Source: Cohnella fermenti
GTDB taxonomy: Bacteria > Bacillota > Bacilli > Paenibacillales > Paenibacillaceae
NCBI RefSeq assembly: GCF_004801405.1
Contig: NZ_SSOB01000039.1
Location: 20,251-84,250 of the forward strand
Reading direction: 5' to 3'
DNA: 64,000 nt
Part shown: piece after piece, positions 50,157 to 58,744 of the stretch
How positions within the stretch are numbered: the stretch's first letter is position 1
Layout of the letters: the number at the start of each line of letters is the position of its first letter
Program-made: the position numbers and the translations under genes
Notes under the pieces: generated by a model
Databases searched by the model: none
Told to the model about the DNA's origin: nothing
What the model saw: the letters and a program-made list of their open reading frames with translations, nothing else

Positions 50157-51689
50157 TTATTCGCCCAACCGATAAATCTCGCGGTACTTCCGCTCCAGAT
50201 AATCGCACAGATACGACGACTTCAGCGGCTCGCCGGTGATGTCTTCGATAATCTCGGACGGATTCTTCATCTTGCCGTGCCTGTAGACGCCTTCGGTCAG
50301 CCATTCCTTGAGCGGCGCCAGCTCGCCGTCCGCGATCCGCTCCTCGAGATCGGGGCGCAGCGCCTTCGCCTTGTTCATGATCTGGGCCGCATACATATTG
50401 CCGAGCGAATACGACGGGAAGTAGCCGAACGAGCCGCCCGACCAGTGAACGTCCTGCAGCACGCCTTCCGCGTCGGAGCCCGGCTCGATGCCCAGCGCTT
50501 CCTTGTACTTGGCATTCCACACTGCAGGCAGCTCGGCGGCGGTCAACCCGTCGTTGAAAATCATCTTCTCGATCTCGTAGCGAATCATAATGTGCAGGTT
50601 GTACGTCAATTCGTCCGCCTCGATCCGGATAAGCGAAGGCTCGACGACATTGATTCCCCGGTAGAACTGCTCGGCCGTCACGCCGTCGAGCTGGCCGGGG
50701 AACTGCTTCTGCAGGTCGGGGAAGTATCGCTTCCAGAAGCCGAGGCTGCGACCGACCATATTCTCCCACAGGCGGGATTGGGATTCGTGGATGCCCATCG
50801 ACGTGCCGGTGCACAGCGGCGTTCCCGCCAGCTCCGGAGCGATGTTCTGCTCGTACAGCGCGTGGCCGCCTTCATGGATGGAGCCGAACAAGGCGCTTGT
50901 CAGATCGTGCGGCAAGTAACGGGTCGTGATGCGCACGTCGCCGGGACTCAGCCCCGTCGCGAACGGATGAACGCTCTCGTCGAGGCGCCCCGCGTCGAAG
51001 TCGAATCCCATCTGCTGCAGAATGAACTTGCTGAAGCTCTTCTGCGAGACGACATCGAACGTACCTTGAAGGAATGCCGTGTCCGGCTTGTCGCCGCGAG
51101 CCGCGATCGCGTCCGCCAGCGGGACGAGCCGCTTCCGGAGTTCGCCGAACAAGCGATCCAGCTCGGAGGTTGTCATTCCCGGCTCGTACATATCGAGCAG
51201 CGTATCGTACGGAGACCCCTTGATTCCCCACAGCTCGATGAACTTGCGGTTATATTCGATAATCTTCTCCAGATAGGGCGCGAATCCGGGGTAGTCGTTG
51301 TTCGCCTTGGCCTCTTCCCAAGCCGATTCCGCCTGGGAGGTCAGCACGACATATTCGCGGTACAGCTCCGGAGGGAGCTTGCGGTTGCGCTCGTAATCCT
51401 TATGGAATTCCTCCGCCTGCTTGCGATCCACCGCTCCCAGCGCGGCGAGGACGTCCGGCTGCGTGAGCCGCTCCAGCAGGTCGCCCATCTCGGGCGACGT
51501 CGACAGGCGGAACGTCTCGGCGGACAAGGTCCCGTACGCTTCGGAACGAAGCTCGATCCCCTTGCGCGGCGCTCCCGTTCTCATGTCCCAATAGATCGTC
51601 GCCAGAATCTCCTCGTATTGCTTGATCTGTCTCGTCAGCTCGCGGAATCGTTCCAGCTCCGCTGCGAACGAGGCTTGAAGCTCGCCCAT
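50157..51689 (-). CDS. Carboxypeptidase M32 (thermostable carboxypeptidase 1 type)
   Basis: About 510 residues. All M32 landmarks are present: YWDMRTGAP, the zinc motif HEGGH in GSIHEGGHALYEQ with downstream ESQSRLWENMVGR (third ligand), RIEADELTYNLHI and GYFPSYSLGNMYAAQ. It removes C-terminal amino acids with broad specificity in the cytoplasm. The start is ambiguous among the ATGs at 51689 and 51713; the shorter form fits the family N terminus. Confidence 0.94.
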   Translation of the reverse strand: MGELQASFAAELERFRELTRQIKQYEEILATIYWDMRTGAPRKGIELRSEAYGTLSAETFRLSTSPEMGDLLERLTQPDVLAALGAVDRKQAEEFHKDYERNRKLPPELYREYVVLTSQAESAWEEAKANNDYPGFAPYLEKIIEYNRKFIELWGIKGSPYDTLLDMYEPGMTTSELDRLFGELRKRLVPLADAIAARGDKPDTAFLQGTFDVVSQKSFSKFILQQMGFDFDAGRLDESVHPFATGLSPGDVRITTRYLPHDLTSALFGSIHEGGHALYEQNIAPELAGTPLCTGTSMGIHESQSRLWENMVGRSLGFWKRYFPDLQKQFPGQLDGVTAEQFYRGINVVEPSLIRIEADELTYNLHIMIRYEIEKMIFNDGLTAAELPAVWNAKYKEALGIEPGSDAEGVLQDVHWSGGSFGYFPSYSLGNMYAAQIMNKAKALRPDLEERIADGELAPLKEWLTEGVYRHGKMKNPSEIIEDITGEPLKSSYLCDYLERKYREIYRLGE

Positions 51690-51808
51690 GCCATCCCATC
51701 CTTCCCTTGCCATCTTCCGATTCCTCTTGATCATACCTCCCATGATATCTATAATCAACATAATGGACGAACGGGCGAAGCGCCTGTTCGCGGAGAGGAT
51801 GTGCTAGG

Positions 51809-52135
51809 GTGATCATCGAATGGAGCGCAGAAGCCGTCCAGGCGCTGCAAGAGAAGTTCGGCGGCTCCGGCGCGGCGCTGAAGCTCGTGTCCGATTCCGA
51901 GGGCTGCGGCTGTTCGGTCAGCGGAGTTCCCGCATTGTGGGCGGTGGAAGCGCCGGGACAAGGCGATCTGCAGGCGGCCAGCGAGCCGTTCCCCGTCTGG
52001 TACGAGCCCCGGCATGCGATCTTCTTCGATGAACGCATGCGCATCGCCTACAACCAGGACTACCGGACATTCACGCTGGCGAGCGACAGCCAGATCTACA
52101 CGAATCGCCTGGCGGTTCGCGATCTGCGGGAATAG
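51809..52135 (+). CDS. HesB/YqkB-like iron-sulfur biosynthesis family protein
   Basis: 108 residues, GTG start at 51809 (GAGAGG 10 nt upstream). The fold pattern IEWSAEAVQALQEKFGG ... LKLVSDSEGCGCSVSGVPALW resembles Bacillus YqkB of the HesB-like family, with a single C-x-C pair rather than the three scaffold Cys of IscA, so a classic A-type carrier role is unlikely. Cytoplasmic. Confidence 0.75.
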   Translation: MIIEWSAEAVQALQEKFGGSGAALKLVSDSEGCGCSVSGVPALWAVEAPGQGDLQAASEPFPVWYEPRHAIFFDERMRIAYNQDYRTFTLASDSQIYTNRLAVRDLRE

Positions 52136-52197
52136 GCGCTCGTCGGTCGAACGAGGGCCGTCTAACGGCCCCGAGAACGGGATTGGGGGAGATCGCG

Positions 52198-52791
52198 ATG
52201 AGAAGATTGGAAGAGATTATGGCCCATAACCAGGCCTTCGTGGAGAACGAGGAGTACGAGAAGTATTGGCCGAAGCGGTCGGGGAACAAGCGGCTCGTCA
52301 TCGTGTCCTGCATGGACGCCCGGCTGACGGAGCTGCTGCCCAAGGCGTTCAACATCCACGACGGGGACGCCAAGCTGATCAAGAACGCCGGCGCCATCAT
52401 CACCGCTCCGTTCGGCAACATCATGCGGAGCGTGCTTGTCGCTCTCTACGAGCTGAACGGGAATGAAGTCGTCATCTGCGGCCACCACGACTGCGGCATG
52501 ACGGGGATCGACCCGCAGACGGTCGTCGGCCACATGGTGGAGCGCGGCGTGCCGGCCCAGACGATCAAGACGCTGCACCATTCCGGCGTCGACTTCGACA
52601 AGTGGCTTACCGGCTTCGAGAACGTGCAATCGAGCGTCACGAAGAGCGTCGACATCGTGCGCAATCATCCGCTGCTTCCTCCGAATACGCCGGTTCACGG
52701 CATGATCATCGATCCGAAGACGGGCGCCCTGGAGTGGGTTGTCGACGGCTACGAATATTTGGAACGGGAAGCGGCCGAGGAGCAAGCGTAA
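52198..52791 (+). CDS. Beta-carbonic anhydrase (YtiB-like)
   Basis: 197 residues from the ATG at 52198 (GGGGGAG 6 nt upstream). Zinc ligands are C38 (with D40 in CMDAR), H96 and C99 (GHHDCG). It interconverts CO2 and bicarbonate. The sequence layout is that of the B. subtilis YtiB clade. Followed by a hairpin terminator. Confidence 0.93.
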   Translation: MRRLEEIMAHNQAFVENEEYEKYWPKRSGNKRLVIVSCMDARLTELLPKAFNIHDGDAKLIKNAGAIITAPFGNIMRSVLVALYELNGNEVVICGHHDCGMTGIDPQTVVGHMVERGVPAQTIKTLHHSGVDFDKWLTGFENVQSSVTKSVDIVRNHPLLPPNTPVHGMIIDPKTGALEWVVDGYEYLEREAAEEQA

Positions 52792-52834
52792 CGCCCCTGC
52801 TGCAGCAATGCCCGGGAAGGGTTCATGACGCCGA

Positions 52835-52869
52835 GCAAGACCGTTCGCCTTCTGCGCGGACGGTCTTGC
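52835..52869 (+). terminator. Terminator after the carbonic anhydrase gene
   Basis: GCAAGACCGT (52835-52844) pairs with ACGGTCTTGC (52860-52869), with an inner CGC/GCG stem; followed by TTCATT, a weak U tract. Confidence 0.7.
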
Positions 52870-52895
52870 TTCATTAAGAAGGGAGAATGCCGCCT

Positions 52896-53741
52896 ATGCC
52901 AAGTACGCCCGATACCGGAGACGAGCACGCCATCTATCGGCGGCGGACGCCCAAGTCCATGCTGAACGCGGGGACGGGCTTCCTCTCGGGATACACCCAT
53001 TCGCTGAACCCGTATGCCGGGTGTTCCTTCGCTTGCTCCTACTGCTACGTGCGGGGAATACCGGTCGCTTCGTTCCGGGGCCTGGAGTGGGGAAAATGGG
53101 TTGACATCAAGGAAGAAGCGGCGGCGGTCTTCGAGAAGGATTACCGCAGGGCTCGTGCCCGCGGGCCGGTCACGATCTTCATGTCCTCCAGCACCGATCC
53201 GTATCAGCCTATCGAGCATCGGGAACAGATCACGCGCTCGCTGCTCGAAGCCATGACGAAGCAGCCCCCGGAATTCCTGCTCGTTCAGACCCGAAGCCCG
53301 CTCGTGACGCGGGACATCGACTTGCTGCGGCAGCTCGGGGACCGGGTGAGGGTCAGCGTCACCGTCGAGACCGACCGCGAGGATATTCGCAAGGCGTTCA
53401 CGCCGTCCGCCCCTCCCGTCGCGGCCCGCATCGCGACGCTGCGGAAACTGACAGAGGCCGGTATTCCGACCCAGGCCGCCATCGCTCCCCTGCTTCCGAG
53501 CAGCGAGAGCTTCCCTTCGCTCCTGCGCCCGGTCACGGACCGCGTCTGCCTCGACGATTACTTCATGGGAGACGGCAGCGGCGGACGCAGAACCGGGCGG
53601 CTGGGCATCGAAGAGCGCTATCGCGAGCTCGGGCTGCTCGAATGGTACCGCTCGGACGCCTATATTCTTGTGCGGGATCGCCTGCTTCAAGCTTACCCCG
53701 CCGAGGCGGTGCGGATCAGCCGGAGCGGCTTCGAGCCGTGA
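52896..53741 (+). CDS. Radical SAM protein, SPL/Rv2578c-like
   Basis: 281 residues from the ATG at 52896 (GGGAG 10 nt upstream; an ATG 9 bp earlier is too near the SD). The cluster motif C-x3-C-x2-C is in YAGCSFACSYCYVRG, after NPYAGC, with SSSTDPYQPIE downstream, typical of the spore-photoproduct-lyase-like radical SAM family of unknown substrate. Not the canonical SplB, which has a different N terminus. Confidence 0.88.
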   Translation: MPSTPDTGDEHAIYRRRTPKSMLNAGTGFLSGYTHSLNPYAGCSFACSYCYVRGIPVASFRGLEWGKWVDIKEEAAAVFEKDYRRARARGPVTIFMSSSTDPYQPIEHREQITRSLLEAMTKQPPEFLLVQTRSPLVTRDIDLLRQLGDRVRVSVTVETDREDIRKAFTPSAPPVAARIATLRKLTEAGIPTQAAIAPLLPSSESFPSLLRPVTDRVCLDDYFMGDGSGGRRTGRLGIEERYRELGLLEWYRSDAYILVRDRLLQAYPAEAVRISRSGFEP

Positions 53742-53748
53742 CGGAAGG

Positions 53749-54390
53749 CTACTCCCCCATCGCTTCCGGACGGAACGCCGCCTCCGGAAGATGGGCAATT
53801 GCCCAGAGATAGAGCGAAGCTACCGTTCCGTGCGGCGAATACGGCTTCGTCAGCTCGTCGAACCGTTCCTTCGTCAGCGACTCCAACCCATGCAGCTTCA
53901 TCACGCCGCGCCGAATGGCGACATCGCCCCAACTGACGACATCCGGACGCTGCAGCGAGAAGATAAGCACCATCTCCGCCGTCCATCTTCCGACACCTTT
54001 TAACGCCATTAAATAGTCGACGACCTGCTCGTCCTCCATCTCCTGCAGCCGCTCGACCCCCAGCTCCCCGGCCGTTATTTTCCGCGCGAGCTCGACGATC
54101 GCCTCCGCCTTCTTCATCGTCGTTCCGCACGACTTGACTTCCTCTGGCGCCGCCGCGGCAAGCTTCTCGGGAGTAAGCTCCCCGAACTTCGCGATCAGCC
54201 GGTTCCAGATCGCCTCCGCCGCCTTGTTCGAGATAAGCTGGGACACGATCGAATCGACCAAGGCGACGAACGGATCGGGCGTCACCTTCCGCTCCACCTT
54301 GCCGACCGCGCGAATCGCCGCTCCGAGAACCGGGTCCGCCGCGCTAAGATAATCGATCTCTTCCTGCCCGTAGACGTAAATTGTGGTCAT
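53749..54390 (-). CDS. DNA-3-methyladenine glycosylase II (AlkA-like, HhH-GPD)
   Basis: 213 residues. The HhH-GPD core is LKGVGRWTAEMVLIFSLQRPDVVSWGDVAIRRG, in which the Asp of WGD is the catalytic residue. It would excise alkylated purines. Its start overlaps the DUF309 stop by ATGA; it converges with the radical SAM gene with 7 bp between stops. Confidence 0.92.
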   Translation of the reverse strand: MTTIYVYGQEEIDYLSAADPVLGAAIRAVGKVERKVTPDPFVALVDSIVSQLISNKAAEAIWNRLIAKFGELTPEKLAAAAPEEVKSCGTTMKKAEAIVELARKITAGELGVERLQEMEDEQVVDYLMALKGVGRWTAEMVLIFSLQRPDVVSWGDVAIRRGVMKLHGLESLTKERFDELTKPYSPHGTVASLYLWAIAHLPEAAFRPEAMGE

Positions 54391-54962
54391 TGGCTGCTCG
54401 TCCCCTTCTCCTCGTTAGTCCGATCCCTAAGCTCGGCCTTGCTTCTTGCCGCGTTCTCGCGTTCCTCGATCACTTCGGTTCGATCGCGAAGCAAGTGACG
54501 GTTCACGATCCCGTCGTTAAGTCGCTCCAGCGGCGTTCCCCAGGTCCATCCCTGCGCCGCGCAACGTTCCTGCGCAAGCCGCAGGAGCGAGGGGCTGCGA
54601 ATGGGAAGCTCCAGCTCGGCGTAAGCGATGTCGTCTTCCCTGTTCCAACGCCGTTCGAGCGCCTCCAGCTCGGCCTTGAGCCGCGCCCCGTCGAAGCCGA
54701 TCTCGTCCATCCTTGCCGGATCGATCTCCCGAACGGCCTTCCGCAGCAGCTTGGCCGCTCCCGCACGATTGCCTCTTCTCGCGTGGTATTGAAGCACGGC
54801 GATGCGGATGAGAACGAGCCAGCTTCCCTCCAGAGGAGAGCCCTTCTCTTCCTTCCAATAATGCTCCATGATCTCATGGCATTCGAAGAAATCCCTTGAG
54901 CCGTAATATTCCGCCAAATAATCGATCAGCGGCTCGGGATAAACAGGTTGCTTCACATTCAT
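54387..54962 (-). CDS. DUF309 family protein
   Basis: 191 residues from the ATG at 54962 (GGGGAG 4 nt upstream). The N-terminal helical domain has the DUF309 motif FFECHEIMEHYWKEE with LIRIAVLQYHARRGN, seen in small Firmicute proteins of unknown function. The C-terminal 100 residues are helical and charged. It is coupled to the alkyl-base glycosylase. Frames extending to 55058 lack support. Confidence 0.85.
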   Translation of the reverse strand: MNVKQPVYPEPLIDYLAEYYGSRDFFECHEIMEHYWKEEKGSPLEGSWLVLIRIAVLQYHARRGNRAGAAKLLRKAVREIDPARMDEIGFDGARLKAELEALERRWNREDDIAYAELELPIRSPSLLRLAQERCAAQGWTWGTPLERLNDGIVNRHLLRDRTEVIEERENAARSKAELRDRTNEEKGTSSQ

Positions 54963-55126
54963 CGAACTCCCCGAATAACGTCCGCCACCCTCGGTGACGA
55001 TATAACCAGAATAACCGATTCTATGGGGATCGGCATCTTTTTTCCTGAAACCCGGCATTGGCTCCCCCGTATATAAGCTCGTACGCTTACAACAAACAGA
55101 GATACATTCAGGAGGAGTTAAACATC

Positions 55127-55570
55127 ATGTGGAGAAAAGCATTGCTCATCTTCAGTCTGTTCACGCTGTTCGTCGCGGTGAACGTTCCGGCCGATTCGGC
55201 GGACGCCGCCCGCAAGTCGTTCAGCTCCGGCAAAAAGTCGTATTCCAAAACGCCGTCCAAGGCGCAAGATAACGTGTCGAACAGCAGCACCGGCACGAGC
55301 ACGAAGACAGGAAGCACGGCAGGCACGACGACCGCCGCTAACCGCGGCTTCTTCAGCGGCGGCAGCCTGATGAAGGGACTGATGATCGGCGGCATCGCAG
55401 GTTTGCTCTTCGGCTCGATGTTCAGCGGAATGGGCTTCATGGGCAACTTCCTCGGCTTTATCGTGAACTTGCTCGCCATCGTCGCGCTGATCGCCGTCAT
55501 TCGGGCCGTCTTCGCCTCCTTCAAGCGCAGGCGGGAGCAGCAACGTCCGAACGACTCGCGCCGCTGGTAA
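55127..55570 (+). CDS. Small exported glycine-rich membrane protein (Tim44-like N-terminal type)
   Basis: 147 residues with GGAGGAG before the ATG. Signal peptide (about 1-25), a Ser/Thr/Lys-rich segment, then two hydrophobic glycine-rich helices (about 80-105 and 107-128, MIGGIAGLLFGSMFSGMGFMGNFLGF) and a basic C terminus. This layout is seen in proteins annotated as Tim44-like or preprotein translocase Tim44 in Bacillales, but without the Tim44 domain. Function is unknown. Confidence 0.75.
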   Translation: MWRKALLIFSLFTLFVAVNVPADSADAARKSFSSGKKSYSKTPSKAQDNVSNSSTGTSTKTGSTAGTTTAANRGFFSGGSLMKGLMIGGIAGLLFGSMFSGMGFMGNFLGFIVNLLAIVALIAVIRAVFASFKRRREQQRPNDSRRW

Positions 55571-55582
55571 CGGATAGCTCCG

Positions 55583-55864
55583 ATGCGAATAACGATGGAC
55601 GAGATCGTCAACGCCGTCTGCCTGCATCTCGCCGAGAGGCATGAGGTTCCCGTCTCCGCCGTCGAGGTCGAGCTGCTCTGGGACGAAGAGCGAGGCTTCT
55701 CCGCCGAGGTGTGGGTGCAGGGACGAAGCCGCTTCCTCGTTGAAGCGAACCTGAAGGAAGCGATCGTAAGATACGTCATGAGCGAGTACCAGGCCCGCGT
55801 CTACCCTTCGCAGATCACGCTGGAGGTGGACGACGAGATCTGGGCGAGCGTCTCGGACGAGTAA
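55583..55864 (+). CDS. DUF2653 (YxcD-like) protein
   Basis: 93 residues: MRITMDEIVNAVCLHLAERH, ELLWDEERGFSAEVWVQGRS, then RYVMSEYQARVYPSQITLEVDDEIWA. This is the pattern of the small DUF2653 family of Bacillales. It starts 12 bp after the membrane protein gene and is probably cotranscribed. Function is unknown. Confidence 0.8.
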   Translation: MRITMDEIVNAVCLHLAERHEVPVSAVEVELLWDEERGFSAEVWVQGRSRFLVEANLKEAIVRYVMSEYQARVYPSQITLEVDDEIWASVSDE

Positions 55865-56051
55865 CCGTCTCGAATGAGTAAGCGTCTCTTCTCGAACGAA
55901 TAACCGGCTCGCCGCTCCGTTTCTCCTATCGCAGGCTGCTGCCCGATCCCTGTCCGCTCCTTCCTTCTCTCTCTGCGGCATAATCTTCCTTCTCCCCGAC
56001 ATACAATCGATATAGGAGAGTCAAGATTATTCGTTGGGAGGATGTGCGATA

Positions 56052-56309
56052 ATGGCGAAATCCATGTTGAGATCGTCCGTCAAAGGCGCGTTGCTCGGGG
56101 TTACGATGACAGGCGGTTGGCTGGTGGCCGATCTGCTGCTTCCGGAGCCGTGGGGCGACGTCGTCCTGTTCTCGGCCATGGCGGTCGTGAACGTCGGAAT
56201 CGGTTGGAAGCTCGGCAAGATGTTCGACCAACAAGAAGCCAAGGCCGCGGCCCAAGACCCGGCCCCCCAGAACGCGGCGCTTCCCCATGCGGCAGCTCCC
56301 AAAGGCTGA
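56052..56309 (+). CDS. Small two-TM membrane protein
   Basis: 85 residues from the ATG at 56052 (GGGAGG 10 nt upstream). Two hydrophobic segments (about 11-30 and 37-57, GDVVLFSAMAVVNVGIGWKLG) and a short Ala/Pro/Gln cytoplasmic tail. No family recognised. A reasonable -35/-10-like TTCTCC-rich leader is visible but not convincing. Confidence 0.65.
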   Translation: MAKSMLRSSVKGALLGVTMTGGWLVADLLLPEPWGDVVLFSAMAVVNVGIGWKLGKMFDQQEAKAAAQDPAPQNAALPHAAAPKG

Positions 56310-56460
56310 CCCAGCCCCTTGTGCAGCTCGCAGACCGTTTGCTCTTCAGCCCTTTCGCTTCCCGCCGGGAAGTCGGAAGGGCTTTATTTGTCTTGCAGCG
56401 AAGGAAGCCGGCGATAAGGCCGGTGAAGCCTCCGATCATGATTGCTGTTGCCGATGGTGA

Positions 56461-56501
56461 TGGCGATGCGGCTGTTGTCGGTGGTGGCGATGCGGCTGTT
56501 G
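56461..56501 (+). repeat. 24-bp tandem duplication left of array 4
   Basis: TGGCGATGCGGCTGTTG occurs at 56461-56477 and 56485-56501, within a longer degenerate GGTGATGGC-rich stretch (about 56430-56525). Confidence 0.8.
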
Positions 56502-56534
56502 ATGGTGATGTCGCTGCCCATGGTTGCCGATTTT

Positions 56535-56705
56535 ATATGAAAAATCACATTGGTGCGGCTCGATGGCAGGCGATTTGGGCGATTCTATGTGAAAAATAGC
56601 ATACATGGAGAGAATTGCGGCTTAAGCTGCCGAATGTATGCTAAAAACCGCATAAAACACCTCGTTTCCCTCCCTATCCAGGCCGACGAATGTGAAAAAT
56701 CATAT
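56535..56705. repeat. Palindrome array 4 (four cores, 52/51/52-bp phasing)
   Basis: Cores at 56535-56550, 56587-56602, 56638-56653 and 56690-56705. Centres are 52, 51 and 52 bp apart. The linker between cores 2 and 3 has AGCATACAT and ATGTATGCT arms that pair perfectly. It lies in the 606-bp gap upstream of the quinoprotein dehydrogenase gene. Confidence 0.9.
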
Positions 56706-56755
56706 AAAATCGCAAAAGTCCTAGAACCAGGACGATCAGAGAGGACCAATGAGGC

Positions 56756-56800
56756 GGATAGCGATGCGCCGGATAGAGATACGCCGGATAGCGATGCGTC
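56756..56800 (+). repeat. 15-bp repeat, three copies, right of array 4
   Basis: GGATAGCGATGCGCC and two close variants at 56756-56770, 56771-56785 and 56786-56800. Confidence 0.85.
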
Positions 56801-56915
56801 GAGATTCCCCTTCCCCGCTTCCCCTTCCCCGATTTGCGGTTGCGTTGTCATAAATTGCGCCTTTTTGGAAATACCATTATCAGCGCGTATTCACATCCCT
56901 TGGAGGTTACCGCAC

Positions 56916-58652
56916 GTGAGAAAACCATATGCCAAAATCGGAGCGGCCGTTGCCTTGCTGCTCGTTCTGAGCAACTGTTCCGGGAATAACAACAACGGCA
57001 ACAACGCTTCCCCGTCCGCATCCGAGTCGGTCACCCCGTCCGCGTCGAATTCGCCGGTCGCGACCGGCGTTACCGGCACTTCCTTCGAGAACTGGGGCTC
57101 CTACGGGTTCACGCTCGCCAACAACCGGCATGCCCCGTACACGGAGATTACCGCCGACAACATCAACGAGCTGGGCGTCATCTGGAGCCATGACCTGAAG
57201 ACGCTCGATGCCGATGTCAAGAACGGGAACCAATCGTATCCGGTCGTCGTCGACGGGGTTATCTACTTGACGACGTCGGGCAATCAGGTATTCGCCTTCG
57301 ATGCCGTAACCGGCAACACGATCTGGCATTGGAAGCCGGATGCGGAGCAAGCCGCAGGCTTCTCCAAGGCGGGAATTATTGCGAATAGAGGCGTGGCAGT
57401 CGGCGAAGGCAAGGTGTTCACGCTGGCGGTCGACAATTCGCTGATTGCGCTCGACCAGAAGACCGGCGAGCTGATCAAGATGATCAAGCTATCCGACTAC
57501 ATCGACGGGGTCACGATTGAGAACGGATACTACGAGACGACCGCTCCGCAATATTACAAGGGCAACGTCTATATCGGCAGCAGCGGCAGCGACAACGGCG
57601 TGCGCGGCTTCGTCGCCGCATTCAAGGCGAGCGATCTGACCCCGGCTTGGGATTCGCCGTTCTGGACCGTCCCGCCGAAGGGCGAGGATTGGCTCGCGAA
57701 CAGCAAGTTCCAGGGGGGCGGAGCGGTGTGGGACCCCGCCGCGATCGACGAAGAGACCGACATCATGTACTTCGCGGTAGGCAACCCGTCGCCCGACTTC
57801 TACGGAGCCGGTCGGCCCGGCGACAACCCGCACACCGACTCGGTGGTGGCGGTCAATGCGATGACGGGCGAACTCGTCTGGTCGAAGCAGGAAGTCAGCC
57901 ATGACATGTGGGACTATGACGCCGCGGCCTCCCCGATGCTGATCAACGCAACGGTCAAGGACGAGAAGAAGAAGCTGGTCGTTCAAGGCGGGAAGTCGGG
58001 CTTATGGTTCGCCTGGGATGCCGCCACCGGCGATGTCGTCTGGGATGCCGTTCCGTTCGCCAAGATCGACAAGAAGGACCCGACCCCCGAAGGCACGGTC
58101 AGCTATCCCGGCGTGCTCGGCGGAGAGAACTACGCGCCGGAGGCTTACGATCCCGCGACGAACTATGTCCTGATTCCGGGTATCGAGCAGCCTTCCAAGT
58201 TCAAGTCGGCGACGAACGAAGACGAGGCCGCTACGCCGGACTTCCCGGGCGCCGCCGCCTTCGGCACGATCTATGAAGCGGTCGAGAGCGAGCCGGGGTA
58301 CGGAACCGTTACCGCTATCGACGTCAATACGGGCAAGCAAGCTTACCAGATCAAGACGACGGACGCGCAGCGCGGCGGCTTGACGAGCACGGAGTCGGGA
58401 CTGGCCTTCTTCGGAGAGCTGGACGGCAAGATCAATGCGCTCGATATTAAGGCAGGCAAAGTAATCTGGACGTTCCAGACGAGCGGAGACAACATCCAGG
58501 CCGCTCCGGCGGTGTTCACGGTCGACGGCAAGGAGTATGTCGTGTTCACGACCGGAGGAACGAAGCCGAAGGTGCACGTATTCGGGCTCGGCGGCGACAA
58601 GACGCAAGGCGAAGCCGGACAAGCCGAGACGGGCAGCGCGCATTCCGGCTGA
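56916..58652 (+). CDS. PQQ-dependent quinoprotein dehydrogenase lipoprotein (methanol/ethanol dehydrogenase family)
   Basis: 578 residues, GTG start with GGAGG 9 nt upstream. Lipoprotein signal peptide with lipidated C21 (LSNC), Asn/Ser-rich linker, then an eight-bladed quinoprotein propeller with DAVTGNTIWHW-type W motifs. By alignment with MxaF-type enzymes: PQQ-stacking W272, metal ligand N290 (GNPSPDF), catalytic D333 and a second Asp D335 (WDYD), the extra Asp seen in lanthanide enzymes. The metal-ligand Glu is D226 (GSDNGVRG) and the vicinal Cys-Cys pair is missing. It would oxidise an alcohol or sugar on the outer face of the membrane. Substrate, metal and electron acceptor are unknown; the pqq operon lies 1.2 kb away. 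Confidence 0.88.
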   Translation: MRKPYAKIGAAVALLLVLSNCSGNNNNGNNASPSASESVTPSASNSPVATGVTGTSFENWGSYGFTLANNRHAPYTEITADNINELGVIWSHDLKTLDADVKNGNQSYPVVVDGVIYLTTSGNQVFAFDAVTGNTIWHWKPDAEQAAGFSKAGIIANRGVAVGEGKVFTLAVDNSLIALDQKTGELIKMIKLSDYIDGVTIENGYYETTAPQYYKGNVYIGSSGSDNGVRGFVAAFKASDLTPAWDSPFWTVPPKGEDWLANSKFQGGGAVWDPAAIDEETDIMYFAVGNPSPDFYGAGRPGDNPHTDSVVAVNAMTGELVWSKQEVSHDMWDYDAAASPMLINATVKDEKKKLVVQGGKSGLWFAWDAATGDVVWDAVPFAKIDKKDPTPEGTVSYPGVLGGENYAPEAYDPATNYVLIPGIEQPSKFKSATNEDEAATPDFPGAAAFGTIYEAVESEPGYGTVTAIDVNTGKQAYQIKTTDAQRGGLTSTESGLAFFGELDGKINALDIKAGKVIWTFQTSGDNIQAAPAVFTVDGKEYVVFTTGGTKPKVHVFGLGGDKTQGEAGQAETGSAHSG

Positions 58653-58682
58653 CCGCGGCCAGGTCGCGCAAGATCAAGTCAT

Positions 58683-58721
58683 GCGGTCAAGACAGAGCGG
58701 TTGACGCCCTGGCTTGACCGC
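58683..58721 (+). terminator. Hairpin between the dehydrogenase and its downstream gene
   Basis: GCGGTCAAG (58683-58691) pairs with CTTGACCGC (58713-58721), followed by TTATTT. It could terminate or attenuate read-through into the next gene, whose start is 24 bp further on. Confidence 0.6.
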
Positions 58722-58744
58722 CTTATTTAAAGGAGTGTACATAC

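Noticed and set aside
56550..56915. N-terminal extension of the quinoprotein through palindrome array 4
   Set aside because: The extension translates repeats; the GTG at 56916 has GGAGG and starts a proper lipoprotein signal peptide.
56916..58652. Firm call of a lanthanide-dependent methanol dehydrogenase
   Set aside because: D335 fits, but the Glu ligand is Asp, the Cys-Cys pair is absent and D-x-D also occurs in other quinoproteins, so only a family-level call is justified.
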